From Apibacter adventoris (GTDB taxonomy: Bacteria > Bacteroidota > Bacteroidia > Flavobacteriales > Weeksellaceae), in contig NZ_PSZM01000046.1 of NCBI RefSeq assembly GCF_002964975.1, positions 248,001-312,000 of the forward strand: a stretch of DNA of 64,000 nt, read 5' to 3'. The translations under genes were made by a program, and so were the position numbers. Below, piece after piece: positions 8,262 through 17,127 of this stretch; position 1 is the stretch's first letter, and each line of letters opens with the position of its first letter. The notes under the pieces are model-generated. The model did not search any database, was not told the origin of the DNA, and was given only the letters and a program-made list of their open reading frames with translations.

Positions 8262-9218
8262 ATGAGTTGGTTTAAAAAAATATTTGGAAAAGATACTAAG
8301 GAGAACTTAGATAAAGGGCTGGAAAAATCCAATCGCTCTTTTTTTGATAAAATAGGGAGAGCTGTAGCTGGAAAAAGTAAGGTAGATGATGAAGTATTAG
8401 ATGATTTGGAAGAGGTTTTAATATCATCGGATGTTGGTGTAGAAACAACAGTGAAAGTGATTAGAAGAATTGAAGAAAGGGTAGCTAGAGATAAATTTAT
8501 GAATACCTCGGAATTAGATCAAATTCTGCGAGAAGAAATTATGAATTTATTGGCAGAAAATAAAGACTCTGATTCAGATTTTAGCCTTTCGGAAAATAAA
8601 AAACCCTATGTAATTATGGTAGTAGGGGTAAATGGAGTAGGTAAAACCACAACCATTGGTAAACTAGCTCACCAATTTAAACAGCAAGGAAAGAAAGTGG
8701 TACTTGGGGCAGCAGATACTTTTAGAGCAGCAGCAGTTGATCAATTAGTTATCTGGTCTGAAAGAGTAGGAGTTCCTATTATTAAACAAGAAATGGGCTC
8801 AGACCCCGCATCGGTAGCTTTTGATACTGTTCAATCAGCAAAAGCACAAAATGCTGATGTGGTATTGATAGATACTGCTGGACGTCTACACAATAAAATA
8901 AACCTCATGAATGAACTATCCAAAATTAAAAGAGTTATGCAAAAAGTAATTCCTGATGCTCCTCATGAAGTTTTATTAGTATTAGACGGATCTACCGGAC
9001 AAAATGCATTTGAACAAGCTAAACAATTTACAGCAGCTACAGAAGTAACCTCATTGGCTATAACCAAGCTCGATGGAACAGCTAAAGGGGGAGTCGTCAT
9101 AGGTATTTCAGATCAATTTAAAATTCCCGTAAAATATATAGGTGTAGGAGAGGGAATTAATGATTTACAACCCTTTAATAAATACGAATTTGTAGACAGT
9201 TTTTTTAAGAAAGGATAA
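8262..9218 (+). CDS. ftsY: Signal recognition particle receptor FtsY
   Basis: The 318-residue SRP-type GTPase has a short N-terminal part without the long acidic A domain of E. coli. The four-helix N domain covers about 25-105 and the G domain about 115-318. G1 is GVNGVGKTTT, the following DTFRAAAVDQL is the SRP-GTPase insertion motif, DTAGRLHN is G3, TKLDGTAKGG is G4, and GVGEGINDLQPF is the closing motif. It docks the SRP-ribosome complex at the membrane for cotranslational insertion. It has its own likely promoter just after the upstream terminator. Confidence 0.97.
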   Translation: MSWFKKIFGKDTKENLDKGLEKSNRSFFDKIGRAVAGKSKVDDEVLDDLEEVLISSDVGVETTVKVIRRIEERVARDKFMNTSELDQILREEIMNLLAENKDSDSDFSLSENKKPYVIMVVGVNGVGKTTTIGKLAHQFKQQGKKVVLGAADTFRAAAVDQLVIWSERVGVPIIKQEMGSDPASVAFDTVQSAKAQNADVVLIDTAGRLHNKINLMNELSKIKRVMQKVIPDAPHEVLLVLDGSTGQNAFEQAKQFTAATEVTSLAITKLDGTAKGGVVIGISDQFKIPVKYIGVGEGINDLQPFNKYEFVDSFFKKG

Positions 9219-9303
9219 ATATTTACATAGAATAGATTTTTCAAAAGGAAGTTACTATCCGTATTTATTAAGAATTGAGTATAAGTTAATTTAACAGTTT
9301 AAT

Positions 9304-9768
9304 ATGCAGAAATCATTATATTTTATTTTTCTATTATTTTTGTCTTTTTCATGTTATTCTCAGCAAAATATAGGAAAAAGTGAACAGCAGCTTGTTAAGA
9401 TTATTTATTCAAATTATGGAGGAGGTTTAGGTTGGAGTGAAACTTTAGTAATTACACAGGATTCAGTTAACTATAATTCCAATTTATTCGCAACTAATAA
9501 AAAATCTAGGTTAGATACTACTATTTCTACAGATGACTGGAATAAATTAGTTTCATTTTTTGATTTAAAAACATTTAAATCTATTCATAGCGGTCCCAGT
9601 AGATTACCTATTGATGGAACAGATACAAAATACACCGTTGTTTTAAATTCAGGGGAAAAATATTCCTTTGTTAATGGTAAAGATTTAAGTATAAATAAAA
9701 AAATAATTTCATTTTTAGAATTAATTCATTCAATAAAGAAAACAATAATTAATAAAATAAAAGAATGA
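9304..9768 (+). CDS. Secreted protein of unknown function
   Basis: The 154-residue protein has a signal peptide (MQKSLYFIFLLFLSFSCYSQ) that could be read by signal peptidase I after YSQ. A small soluble domain of strand-like character follows, with YSNYGGGLGWSETLVITQDS and DTTISTDDWNKLVSFFDL. I do not recognise a family. The stop codon overlaps the ATG of the deformylase-like gene (ATGA at 9765-9768), so the two are translationally coupled and probably act together. Confidence 0.7.
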   Translation: MQKSLYFIFLLFLSFSCYSQQNIGKSEQQLVKIIYSNYGGGLGWSETLVITQDSVNYNSNLFATNKKSRLDTTISTDDWNKLVSFFDLKTFKSIHSGPSRLPIDGTDTKYTVVLNSGEKYSFVNGKDLSINKKIISFLELIHSIKKTIINKIKE

Positions 9769-10355
9769 AAAAAATAGCATATTTTTTATTTTTATTACTT
9801 TTTTTCACCTCTTGTAAGAGTGCTTTTTCAGTATCAGAAAAAAAGATATTATATTCCGAGGCAGATTCTCCTGCCAAAGTTTTAAAAATTACCAATAAAA
9901 AAGATTCACTTATTTTGAGAACTTCATCAAAAAATATAAAAAATATAAAAAATGAAGATTTATCTCAATTGGTAAAAAAATTGTACTTAACCATGGTAAC
10001 AGAAGACGGAGTAGGGATTGCTGCACCTCAAATTGGAATTAACAGAAATGTTTTTTTGTTTTATCGTTTAGATCAAGATGAAAAATCTGTGGAAGTAGCC
10101 ATTAATCCCAGAATAATTTCACATTCTAAAGAATTAATTTGTTTTCAAAATGATGGGTGTTTATCAGTTCCGGGTAAATATGGAAATTCAAAGCGATATT
10201 CATGGATAAAAGTAAAGTATATTGATCAAAACGGGAAAAAAGTTAAACAAAAATTTTATGGAGGTACCCGTTCAGGAGATTATACCGGAATTATTTTTCA
10301 GCATGAATTTGATCATATTAACGGGAAATTATATATAGATAAAATTTGTAATTAA
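9765..10355 (+). CDS. Peptide deformylase-like lipoprotein
   Basis: This 196-residue protein has a lipoprotein signal (MKKIAYFLFLLLFFTSC, Cys17) in front of a deformylase fold. The three metal-site motifs are present: GVGIAAPQ (82-89), DGCLSVPG (130-137, usual form EGCLS; metal ligand Cys132) and QHEFDHING with ligands His180 and His184 and catalytic Glu181. Deformylases normally act on nascent chains in the cytoplasm. A predicted periplasm- or outer-membrane-facing enzyme should have another substrate, or a role such as handling exported formyl-Met peptides. That role is inference. The gene overlaps the preceding secreted-protein gene by 4 bases. Confidence 0.8.
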   Translation: MKKIAYFLFLLLFFTSCKSAFSVSEKKILYSEADSPAKVLKITNKKDSLILRTSSKNIKNIKNEDLSQLVKKLYLTMVTEDGVGIAAPQIGINRNVFLFYRLDQDEKSVEVAINPRIISHSKELICFQNDGCLSVPGKYGNSKRYSWIKVKYIDQNGKKVKQKFYGGTRSGDYTGIIFQHEFDHINGKLYIDKICN

Positions 10356-10360
10356 ATGAT

Positions 10361-10756
10361 ATGATTCAATTAGAGAAGATAGATGATGAGTTTGCAAAAG
10401 ATACTGTCAGCTTGAAAGATAGAAATAACGGATTTGAAAAAAATTTCATAGGTAATTTTTTATCTAGAATATGGGCTTTATATGGACCACCCAATAGTAT
10501 TTTATATGAGGGATTTAATTATACATTTCAAGATAAATATTCCGGATTAATTTTTACCGCTTATTGTGGAGCTTGTGGTTTGGCATATGGAGGGAAATTA
10601 GAAGATGAAGAAGCATTAAAACCTATTATAGCTGAATTTGATAAATATTTGTCGCACGTTAAACCTGTTGATTGTGAAATATCCTTTGAAACTGATTTTG
10701 GAGTGACTAAGGTAGGGGCTAAAGATGGAATTCCATACGATATTTATGAAGAATAA
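10361..10756 (+). CDS. Hypothetical cytoplasmic protein
   Basis: The 131-residue protein has no signal peptide or membrane segment. It is acidic and includes SRIWALYGPPNSILYEG, FTAYCGACGLAYGG and ISFETDFGVTKVGAKDG. I do not recognise the family. Its size and Trp/Tyr/Gly-rich central part are reminiscent of bacterial immunity-type proteins, but nothing in the context supports that beyond resemblance. It lies 5 bases after the deformylase-like gene and 11 bases before mnmE, so all are probably on one transcript. Confidence 0.65.
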   Translation: MIQLEKIDDEFAKDTVSLKDRNNGFEKNFIGNFLSRIWALYGPPNSILYEGFNYTFQDKYSGLIFTAYCGACGLAYGGKLEDEEALKPIIAEFDKYLSHVKPVDCEISFETDFGVTKVGAKDGIPYDIYEE

Positions 10757-10767
10757 GAGAAAATAAC

Positions 10768-12138
10768 ATGTTTCAGGATACGATTTGTGCACTAGCTACA
10801 CCTCAGGGTTTAGGTGCTTTAGGCATTATACGGGTTTCGGGGAATAATTCAATAGATATAGTGAATTCGGTTTTTAAAGGGAAAGATCTTACAAAAGTAC
10901 AATCACATAGTGTACATTACGGATACATTGTAGAGGAAGAAGAAATCATTGATGAAGTAATGGTATCTGTATTTCATGCCCCTAAAACATTTACAGCAGA
11001 AAATTTGGTCGAAATTACCTGTCACGGATCTCAATATATAGAACAGCAGATAATATCATTATTGGTAAAAAAAGGATGTAGGTTGGCACTTGCCGGAGAA
11101 TTTACCCAACGGGCTTTTCTGAATGGAAGAATAGATCTGAGCCAGGCAGAAGCAGTGGCAGATTTAATAGCTGCTGAAAACAAAGCAAGTCACGATATGG
11201 CTATTTCCCAGATGCGTGGTGGTTTTTCTTCCCTTTTAAAAGAGTTGCGCATAGAACTGCTGGATTTAGCTTCTTTATTGGAATTAGAGTTAGATTTTTC
11301 CGAAGAAGATGTCGAATTTGCAGACCGTTCTCAGTTGCTCAACTTAATGGAGCGTATTCTCAATACAATACACCCTTTAATAGAATCTTTTTCTTACGGA
11401 AATGCAATAAAAAACGGAGTACCTGTAACTATTTTAGGAAAACCGAACGCAGGGAAATCTACTTTGTTAAATGCTTTATTACAGGAAGACCGAGCTATTG
11501 TGAGTGATATTGCCGGAACTACCAGAGATACGATCGAAGAATCCCTTATTATTCATGGTATTCAATTTAGGTTTATTGATACTGCCGGTCTGAGGGAGAC
11601 TCAAGATACCATAGAAGCTATTGGGGTAGCTAAAGCATTAGAAAAAGCAAAACAGGCCTCTATAATTTTATATCTGGTAGATATAGAACATTTAAATTGG
11701 ATTGAAGTTCAGGCTGATTTGAATAAATTTAGCAGAGATAATGTATATATTATAATTTGTTTGACTAAAAAAGATAAAAATATCGATTTCAAAAATTCAG
11801 ATATACCCGAAAATATAAATAAAAAATATACAATACTTACATTAGCTGTAAAAACTAATCCCGATCTTTCTATACTAAAAGAAAAAATGTTTTCATATAT
11901 AGAAAAACAAAAAACAGCTACACAGACTATAGTAAATAATGCAAGGCATTTAAACGCATTGGTTCGTGCCGAAGAATCTTTGGTATTGAGCAAAGAAGGA
12001 TTACAAAACGGATTAAGTAGTGAGCTGGTAGCTATTGACTTACGTCGGGCTTTGGAGGCGTTGGGTGAAATTGTAGGACAAGTATCAAACGATGAACTCC
12101 TCGGAAATATCTTTGGTAAATTTTGTATCGGGAAATAG
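10768..12138 (+). CDS. mnmE: tRNA modification GTPase MnmE (TrmE)
   Basis: The 456-residue protein is full length. The N-terminal tetrahydrofolate-binding domain starts MFQDTICALATPQGLGALGI. A helical domain follows, with a G domain inserted into it: GKPNAGKS (224-231), DTAG (271-274) and TKKD as the G4 motif. The C-terminus is FCIGK with the conserved Cys453. Together with MnmG it forms the 5-carboxymethylaminomethyl group on wobble U34. The accessory region and a broken recombinase gene begin just after its stop codon, so its 3' end is a candidate integration target, although I could not find a second att copy. Confidence 0.96.
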   Translation: MFQDTICALATPQGLGALGIIRVSGNNSIDIVNSVFKGKDLTKVQSHSVHYGYIVEEEEIIDEVMVSVFHAPKTFTAENLVEITCHGSQYIEQQIISLLVKKGCRLALAGEFTQRAFLNGRIDLSQAEAVADLIAAENKASHDMAISQMRGGFSSLLKELRIELLDLASLLELELDFSEEDVEFADRSQLLNLMERILNTIHPLIESFSYGNAIKNGVPVTILGKPNAGKSTLLNALLQEDRAIVSDIAGTTRDTIEESLIIHGIQFRFIDTAGLRETQDTIEAIGVAKALEKAKQASIILYLVDIEHLNWIEVQADLNKFSRDNVYIIICLTKKDKNIDFKNSDIPENINKKYTILTLAVKTNPDLSILKEKMFSYIEKQKTATQTIVNNARHLNALVRAEESLVLSKEGLQNGLSSELVAIDLRRALEALGEIVGQVSNDELLGNIFGKFCIGK

Positions 12139-12504
12139 GCTGGGGCATAAAAAAGAATCCAAGAGAAACAATCAGAAAATAAAACCCTTTCTACGTAAGG
12201 ATTACAGGAATATTTTACTTTTCGATTGTTTCCTATCCTATACTTATTCATCTAAAATTTTTATTGATTATTTATTAACTTTATATCCAAAATTCTCCAA
12301 ATCAATAAAACCTGTCAAAAAAAGGATAAAGACACTAGTCATAGAAAGAGTTTGCGACTATTATCGGATTAATAAAAATGGTGGAAATCTATTTCTTAAC
12401 CCTTTTTTCTTTCTCTTAGAGTCCTATTATATGGCTATTAATCAAAAATGATCATCCAATTAATTATAATTTTATTTTCTCAATCTAACTAAAGTTGGTG
12501 TATA
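12139..12504. other. Intergenic stretch between mnmE and the recombinase pseudogene
   Basis: 366 bases without a gene I can support. A plus-strand frame stays open from inside mnmE to 12451, but its product is a basic, low-complexity sequence with no recognisable motif. It probably holds decayed sequence from the insertion that brought the recombinase. Confidence 0.5.
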
Positions 12505-13548
12505 ATGAATATAAGATTAAGAAAACGGGAACTTAAAGAAAAAGGACGATATGCCTTATACTTGGATATTTATGCCTATCAGAAACAATGGCAGGAGAAT
12601 TTAAAATTCTATCTTGAAAGCGACAAAGGAATCCTACCCTTCGTCAGATGAATAAGCAGACTATATCTGTTGCAGAAAAAATAAAAGTAGAAAGACTATT
12701 CCAGATACAGAACGATGTTTTTGGCTTTAAACAACTCGAAAAAATTTACAGAACGTTTAATGAATTCTTCTATGAATTATGGCAGGAAAGAGAAAGGACA
12801 AAATAAACTTCGATAACTGAGATAGTGTCTCTAAACACCTTAATAACTTTAATGAAAATATTCTGTTCACATACTTAACAGAAAGATACTTGGAAGAATT
12901 CAAAGCCTATTTACTTACCAAAGTAAAAAACAATATCTCTTCCCAATATTTCAATATAATGAAGCATGCAGTACATGAAGCTTTTATAAGAAAATTATTG
13001 AGAGAAGACCTCGCCAAACGAGTAAAATCTATAAAAACAGTAGATACCAAAAGAGAATTTCTAACCAAAGGAGAAATAGAGAGCCTGATACAAACCGAAT
13101 GCTGGTACGATGTATTAAAACAAACATTTTTATTTTCGTGCTTTACAAGATCACGTTGGTCTGATGTAAATAAATTAGTCTGGGAAGAAATCCGAATCAT
13201 AAATGAAGTACATTATATCGCCTTCACCTAGAAGAAAACGAAGAACTCCGAGTTGCTCCCTATTTCTGAAATAGCAGTAAAAACTATTAGGAGAAAGAAG
13301 AGAAGATGTCACAGGACTTAGATACAGCGATTATATGAATATGGCAACTATTACAATGGTATTTGAGAGCAGGAATTACTAAACATATTACCTTTCATTG
13401 TGCCAGATATACAAACGCCATTTTGTTTTTGAATAACGGAGTAGATATATTTACCGTATCGAAGATGATAAGACATAAGGATTTAAAAACTACTTCTATT
13501 TATGCAAAAGTGATGAACGAAACCAAGATAGAAGTGGTTAAGAAATAG
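12505..13548 (+). pseudogene. Decayed Bacteroidota-type tyrosine recombinase
   Basis: The frame opens at ATG 12505 with MNIRLRKRELKEKGRYALYL (integrase N-terminal arm type) and stops at about 12650. It continues in other frames: a core-binding segment EFLTKGEIESL with CFTRSRWSDVNKLVWEE (catalytic Arg I region) at about 12890-13231, and the C-terminal piece ITFHCARYTNAI (HxxR) with MIRHKDLKTTSIYAKV (final Tyr) at 13363-13548. At least four disruptions separate the pieces. Intact relatives are about 350-410 residues, the size spanned here. It marks the left side of the accessory region next to mnmE and is presumably inactive. Confidence 0.85.
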
Positions 13549-13684
13549 CCTGAATTTGATATTTAAGTCAGTATAATTTTTTCGAATTTTTATATTGGTA
13601 TTGTATTAATAATTTCTTATTTATTATTTTGCTAAATTAGTATAATAGATGTAAATTGCAGAATATGCAAATCATTTAGTCCAA

Positions 13685-15028
13685 GTGAATAAGAAAATTA
13701 ATTATATAATTGAAGAAATAACTGACCAATATTTTATAGATGATAGTAATAGACCTTGGATAATCGGTTTTAGTGGTGGCAAGGATTCAACAGTATTGCT
13801 AACACTCACTTGGTTGGCTTTGTTGAAAATAAAGAACAAGAAGGGTAGTTCTTTTTTAACTAGGGAAGTTCATGTAGTTTGTAATGATACTTTAGTAGAA
13901 AATCCGATAATTATAAACTATGTAAATAAAGTTTTAGAGAAGATTAAAGAAGCGTCTTTAAAACACTCATTACCTGTGTTTGTTCAAAAAACAATACCAA
14001 GATTAGAAGATTCTTTTTTTGTGAATCTCATTGGTAAAGGTTATCCAGCACCAAATAATGCTTTTCGTTGGTGTACGGAAAGATTAAAAATAAAACCAAC
14101 TGCCAAATTTGTTACTGATATAGTCAAAAGCGAAAATAACGACTATCATGAAGCAATCATTCTTGTTGGAACACGAAAAAGCGAAAGTGCTACCAGAGCA
14201 AAGTCTATAAAAAAACATGAGATTAAGGGAAAACGATTAACAAAACATCCTCTGCAAAACAATGTATTTGTTTATTCTCCTATTAAAGAATTAGAATTAG
14301 AAGAAATTTGGTACATCATCAATACTTTTCAGTCACCTTGGGGTGCAAATAACAAAGAATTGTTTGATATTTATATGGATGCAAGTGCAGATGATTATGA
14401 GTGTCCTACTATGGTTTCAGACAAAGAACATAGATCTTGTGGGCAAAGCCGTTTTGGTTGTTGGACCTGTACTGTTGTAAAACAAGATAAATCTATATCA
14501 GCACAAATTGAGAAGGGACAAAAATGGTTAATACCATTACGCGATCTACGGGACTGGATTCAAGAAGAAAGAAATAAGCCAAAAAACCGTTCGCATTTAA
14601 GACGAAACGGAGTTGAAGCTTCAATTCCACATGGTGGAGTTGTTGAACTTAATCACAGAGTTGAAATTCTTGAAAAAGTATTTGAAGCACAAAAACAAAT
14701 TAATGATTTGGGTTATGAAGTTGAATTAATCAATAAACAAGAATTAATTGCAATTCAAGTGATTTGGTATCGTGATTTATTTTTTGAATACACGGTTTCG
14801 GATATCTACAATAAAGTATTTAATAAACATCTTGATATGAAACAGCACAATGAACTCGTAAAAAAAGAAGAAGAACTTTTATTGTCTGCTTGTGAAAAAG
14901 ATAAAAAACAATTCACTTTAATCCAGGACTTACTAAAATTAGAAAAGTCTAAAACAATTATGATGAAAAGAAGAGGATTAATTGAAGATATTGAAAAACG
15001 TTATAAACAGTATATTACAGCGCAATGA
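13685..15028 (+). CDS. dndC: DNA phosphorothioation sulfurtransferase DndC
   Basis: The 447-residue protein starts at GTG 13685. It has a PP-loop ATPase/PAPS-reductase-like domain with SGGKDST at residues 30-36. The DndC-type AFRWCTERLKIKP and a Cys cluster CGQSRFGCWTCTVV (iron-sulfur ligands) follow, then the basic KNRSHLRRNGVEAS stretch. DndC activates the DNA backbone and passes sulfur onto it in DNA phosphorothioation, using sulfur from a cysteine desulfurase (DndA or IscS). It is the first gene of a tight operon, and its stop overlaps the dndD start by 4 bases. No dndA or dndB is beside it, so a housekeeping IscS/SufS would have to supply sulfur. Confidence 0.93.
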   Translation: MNKKINYIIEEITDQYFIDDSNRPWIIGFSGGKDSTVLLTLTWLALLKIKNKKGSSFLTREVHVVCNDTLVENPIIINYVNKVLEKIKEASLKHSLPVFVQKTIPRLEDSFFVNLIGKGYPAPNNAFRWCTERLKIKPTAKFVTDIVKSENNDYHEAIILVGTRKSESATRAKSIKKHEIKGKRLTKHPLQNNVFVYSPIKELELEEIWYIINTFQSPWGANNKELFDIYMDASADDYECPTMVSDKEHRSCGQSRFGCWTCTVVKQDKSISAQIEKGQKWLIPLRDLRDWIQEERNKPKNRSHLRRNGVEASIPHGGVVELNHRVEILEKVFEAQKQINDLGYEVELINKQELIAIQVIWYRDLFFEYTVSDIYNKVFNKHLDMKQHNELVKKEEELLLSACEKDKKQFTLIQDLLKLEKSKTIMMKRRGLIEDIEKRYKQYITAQ

Positions 15029-17127
15029 CAATTAAAGAAATTGAACTTAATAACTTTAGAATATACAAAGGTTATAACAAAATAGACCTATCTGTTAAAA
15101 ATGATGAGATTATTGTTATTGTTAGTGGTAAAAATGGTTATGGAAAAACTACTTTTCTAATGTCACTTGTTTGGTGTATGTATGGACGACAAATGAGTGA
15201 TGTTGATGATATTTATAAAAGAGAGATTGAAAGTAACGGTAATTATAAAAAATATATCAAGAATAGCTTAAATAGACAGGCTGAATACGAGGGCAATACA
15301 ACATTTTCTGTTTCTGTAACATTTGCAAATGTTTCTACCATACCTGATATTACTTGTGATGAATTAAAAATAACACGAACTTATCATACAGAAGGCTCAA
15401 AAGAAGAAGAATTGGAAATTCTAATTGATGGAATGGAAAGCGAGTTAGCCGAAGAAGTAGGTAAGGAAATATTCATTCGTGATTTTATTATGCCAAAAGA
15501 AATTGCAAAATTCTTCTTTTTTGATGCTGAAAAAATCGTATCTCTTGCCGAAATTCATACTGCAGAACAAAGAAAAGAATTAAGTCAGGCATATATAGAA
15601 GTACTAGGGATTAAACATTATCAGGATTTAAAAGAAGATTTAGAAAGCTATTTAAACAAACTCAAGGCTGAAACAGCAAGTGCAAAAGAGAAGTCAACAT
15701 TAGAAAGTATCAAAGCGGAATCTGTAGCTAAAGAGGAGGAAAATATAGAAATACAGGATCAAATCGATAATCTAAAAGAAGATGCCTCTGCCTTAAAGTA
15801 TGACATTGATAAGTTGCAAGAAAAACTAATCAAAAACGGTAGTGTCATTACCGTTGATGAATTGAATGAACTTCGTGAAAGAAAAGAGAGTTTAGATAAA
15901 CACGTTAGTCAAATTCAAACAGAGTTAAAATCTTATTTTGAAATAATTCCATTTGCAATTACAGGAAAATTATTGACTCAAGTATTCGAACAAGTTATTG
16001 ATGAAAGAAACTTTATTAATAGAAATTTTGATAAAAATAAAGTAGATGAGATTTCAACGAAAATCATTAATGATTTAATTAATTTGCCACGCCCTAAAGA
16101 TATTCAGATTACTCATAAGGTACAAGAGTATTACATTCAAAATTTTAAAGAATTAGTGAAAAAGCATCTTGGAGAAGAAGATACACAAAATTTCGAAGAT
16201 GTTGAGATAATACACAATTATTCAGAGTCTGAAAAAGCAGAATTAGAGCAGTTTATAAATAATATTAGATTGTCGTTTAAAGAAAAATTCAGTAGAATCA
16301 ATACTGATTTCATACGTTCAAAAAATGAATTGAATGATATTAATAAGAAAATAAAACTGGCAGAAGAAAAATCGGAAGATGCTTTAGTTATTGCTGATAG
16401 AAAAAAGAAAAATGAACTAGAACAACAATATGAAAGTATCCAACAGAAAATTGGTGTTTTAGGCCAAAAAATTGAAGATAACACTAATTTAATAACACAG
16501 TATAAAAAAGAAATCAACAGAATTACAGAAAGACTTGATTTAGGTAAAGAAAATATAGAAATTGGGAAAGAAGTTGAAAATACAATCAAGACTTTAAAGC
16601 GATTTATTATAGATTTTAAGAATGAAAAATCTAAATCTCTTTCAAAAAGAATTAAAGATGGTCTAGATATATTACTTCATAAAAAATCTTTTATTAATGA
16701 TGTAAATGTTGAGATTATCGGAGAAGATATTGATATTCATTTGATTGATTCAAGGGGAAATATTATCAATAAAGATTCTCTTTCCAAAGGAGAGCAACAA
16801 ATGTACGCAACAGCTTTATTGAAAGGTTTAGTTGATGAATCAAACATCAGTTTTCCTGTATTTATTGATTCTCCAATGCAAAAATTTGATGTAGACCACT
16901 CCAACAGTATTGTAAAATATTTCTATCCAAAGGTTTCAGACCAAGTGATCATTTTCCCATTACTTAAAAAAGAAATGAATGAAGAAGAATTTAACATTTT
17001 GCTACCGAATGTCAGCAAAACATATTTAATTAAGAATGTTGATAATGAACAATCTTCATTTGAGGAAGTAGAAAATAAAGAAGATTTGTTTAGAATATTT
17101 GAAAAAGACTATCAAGATGCAGTTTAA
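15025..17127 (+). CDS. dndD: DNA phosphorothioation ATPase DndD
   Basis: The 700-residue SMC/Rad50-like ATPase starts MTIKEIELNNFRIYKGYNKI, with Walker A GKNGYGKTTF at about 35-44. Long coiled coils (about 210-285 and 395-530) flank a central hinge-like region, and the end carries the signature LSKGEQQMYATALLKGL and Walker B FPVFIDSPM. Length and layout match DndD, which works with DndC and DndE and is thought to supply ATP hydrolysis and DNA-structure changes needed for sulfur insertion. It overlaps dndC by 4 bases (ATGA) and dndE by 11-29 bases depending on the dndE start. Confidence 0.93.
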   Translation: MTIKEIELNNFRIYKGYNKIDLSVKNDEIIVIVSGKNGYGKTTFLMSLVWCMYGRQMSDVDDIYKREIESNGNYKKYIKNSLNRQAEYEGNTTFSVSVTFANVSTIPDITCDELKITRTYHTEGSKEEELEILIDGMESELAEEVGKEIFIRDFIMPKEIAKFFFFDAEKIVSLAEIHTAEQRKELSQAYIEVLGIKHYQDLKEDLESYLNKLKAETASAKEKSTLESIKAESVAKEEENIEIQDQIDNLKEDASALKYDIDKLQEKLIKNGSVITVDELNELRERKESLDKHVSQIQTELKSYFEIIPFAITGKLLTQVFEQVIDERNFINRNFDKNKVDEISTKIINDLINLPRPKDIQITHKVQEYYIQNFKELVKKHLGEEDTQNFEDVEIIHNYSESEKAELEQFINNIRLSFKEKFSRINTDFIRSKNELNDINKKIKLAEEKSEDALVIADRKKKNELEQQYESIQQKIGVLGQKIEDNTNLITQYKKEINRITERLDLGKENIEIGKEVENTIKTLKRFIIDFKNEKSKSLSKRIKDGLDILLHKKSFINDVNVEIIGEDIDIHLIDSRGNIINKDSLSKGEQQMYATALLKGLVDESNISFPVFIDSPMQKFDVDHSNSIVKYFYPKVSDQVIIFPLLKKEMNEEEFNILLPNVSKTYLIKNVDNEQSSFEEVENKEDLFRIFEKDYQDAV

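Noticed and set aside
11709-12451. ORFs on both strands around the mnmE 3' end (11709-12251 minus, 12092-12451 plus)
   Set aside because: Both largely shadow mnmE in other frames or show low-complexity basic sequence, with no motif or start context.
12505-13548. Active integrase for the dnd region
   Set aside because: The frame is broken in several places, so it cannot make a working recombinase.
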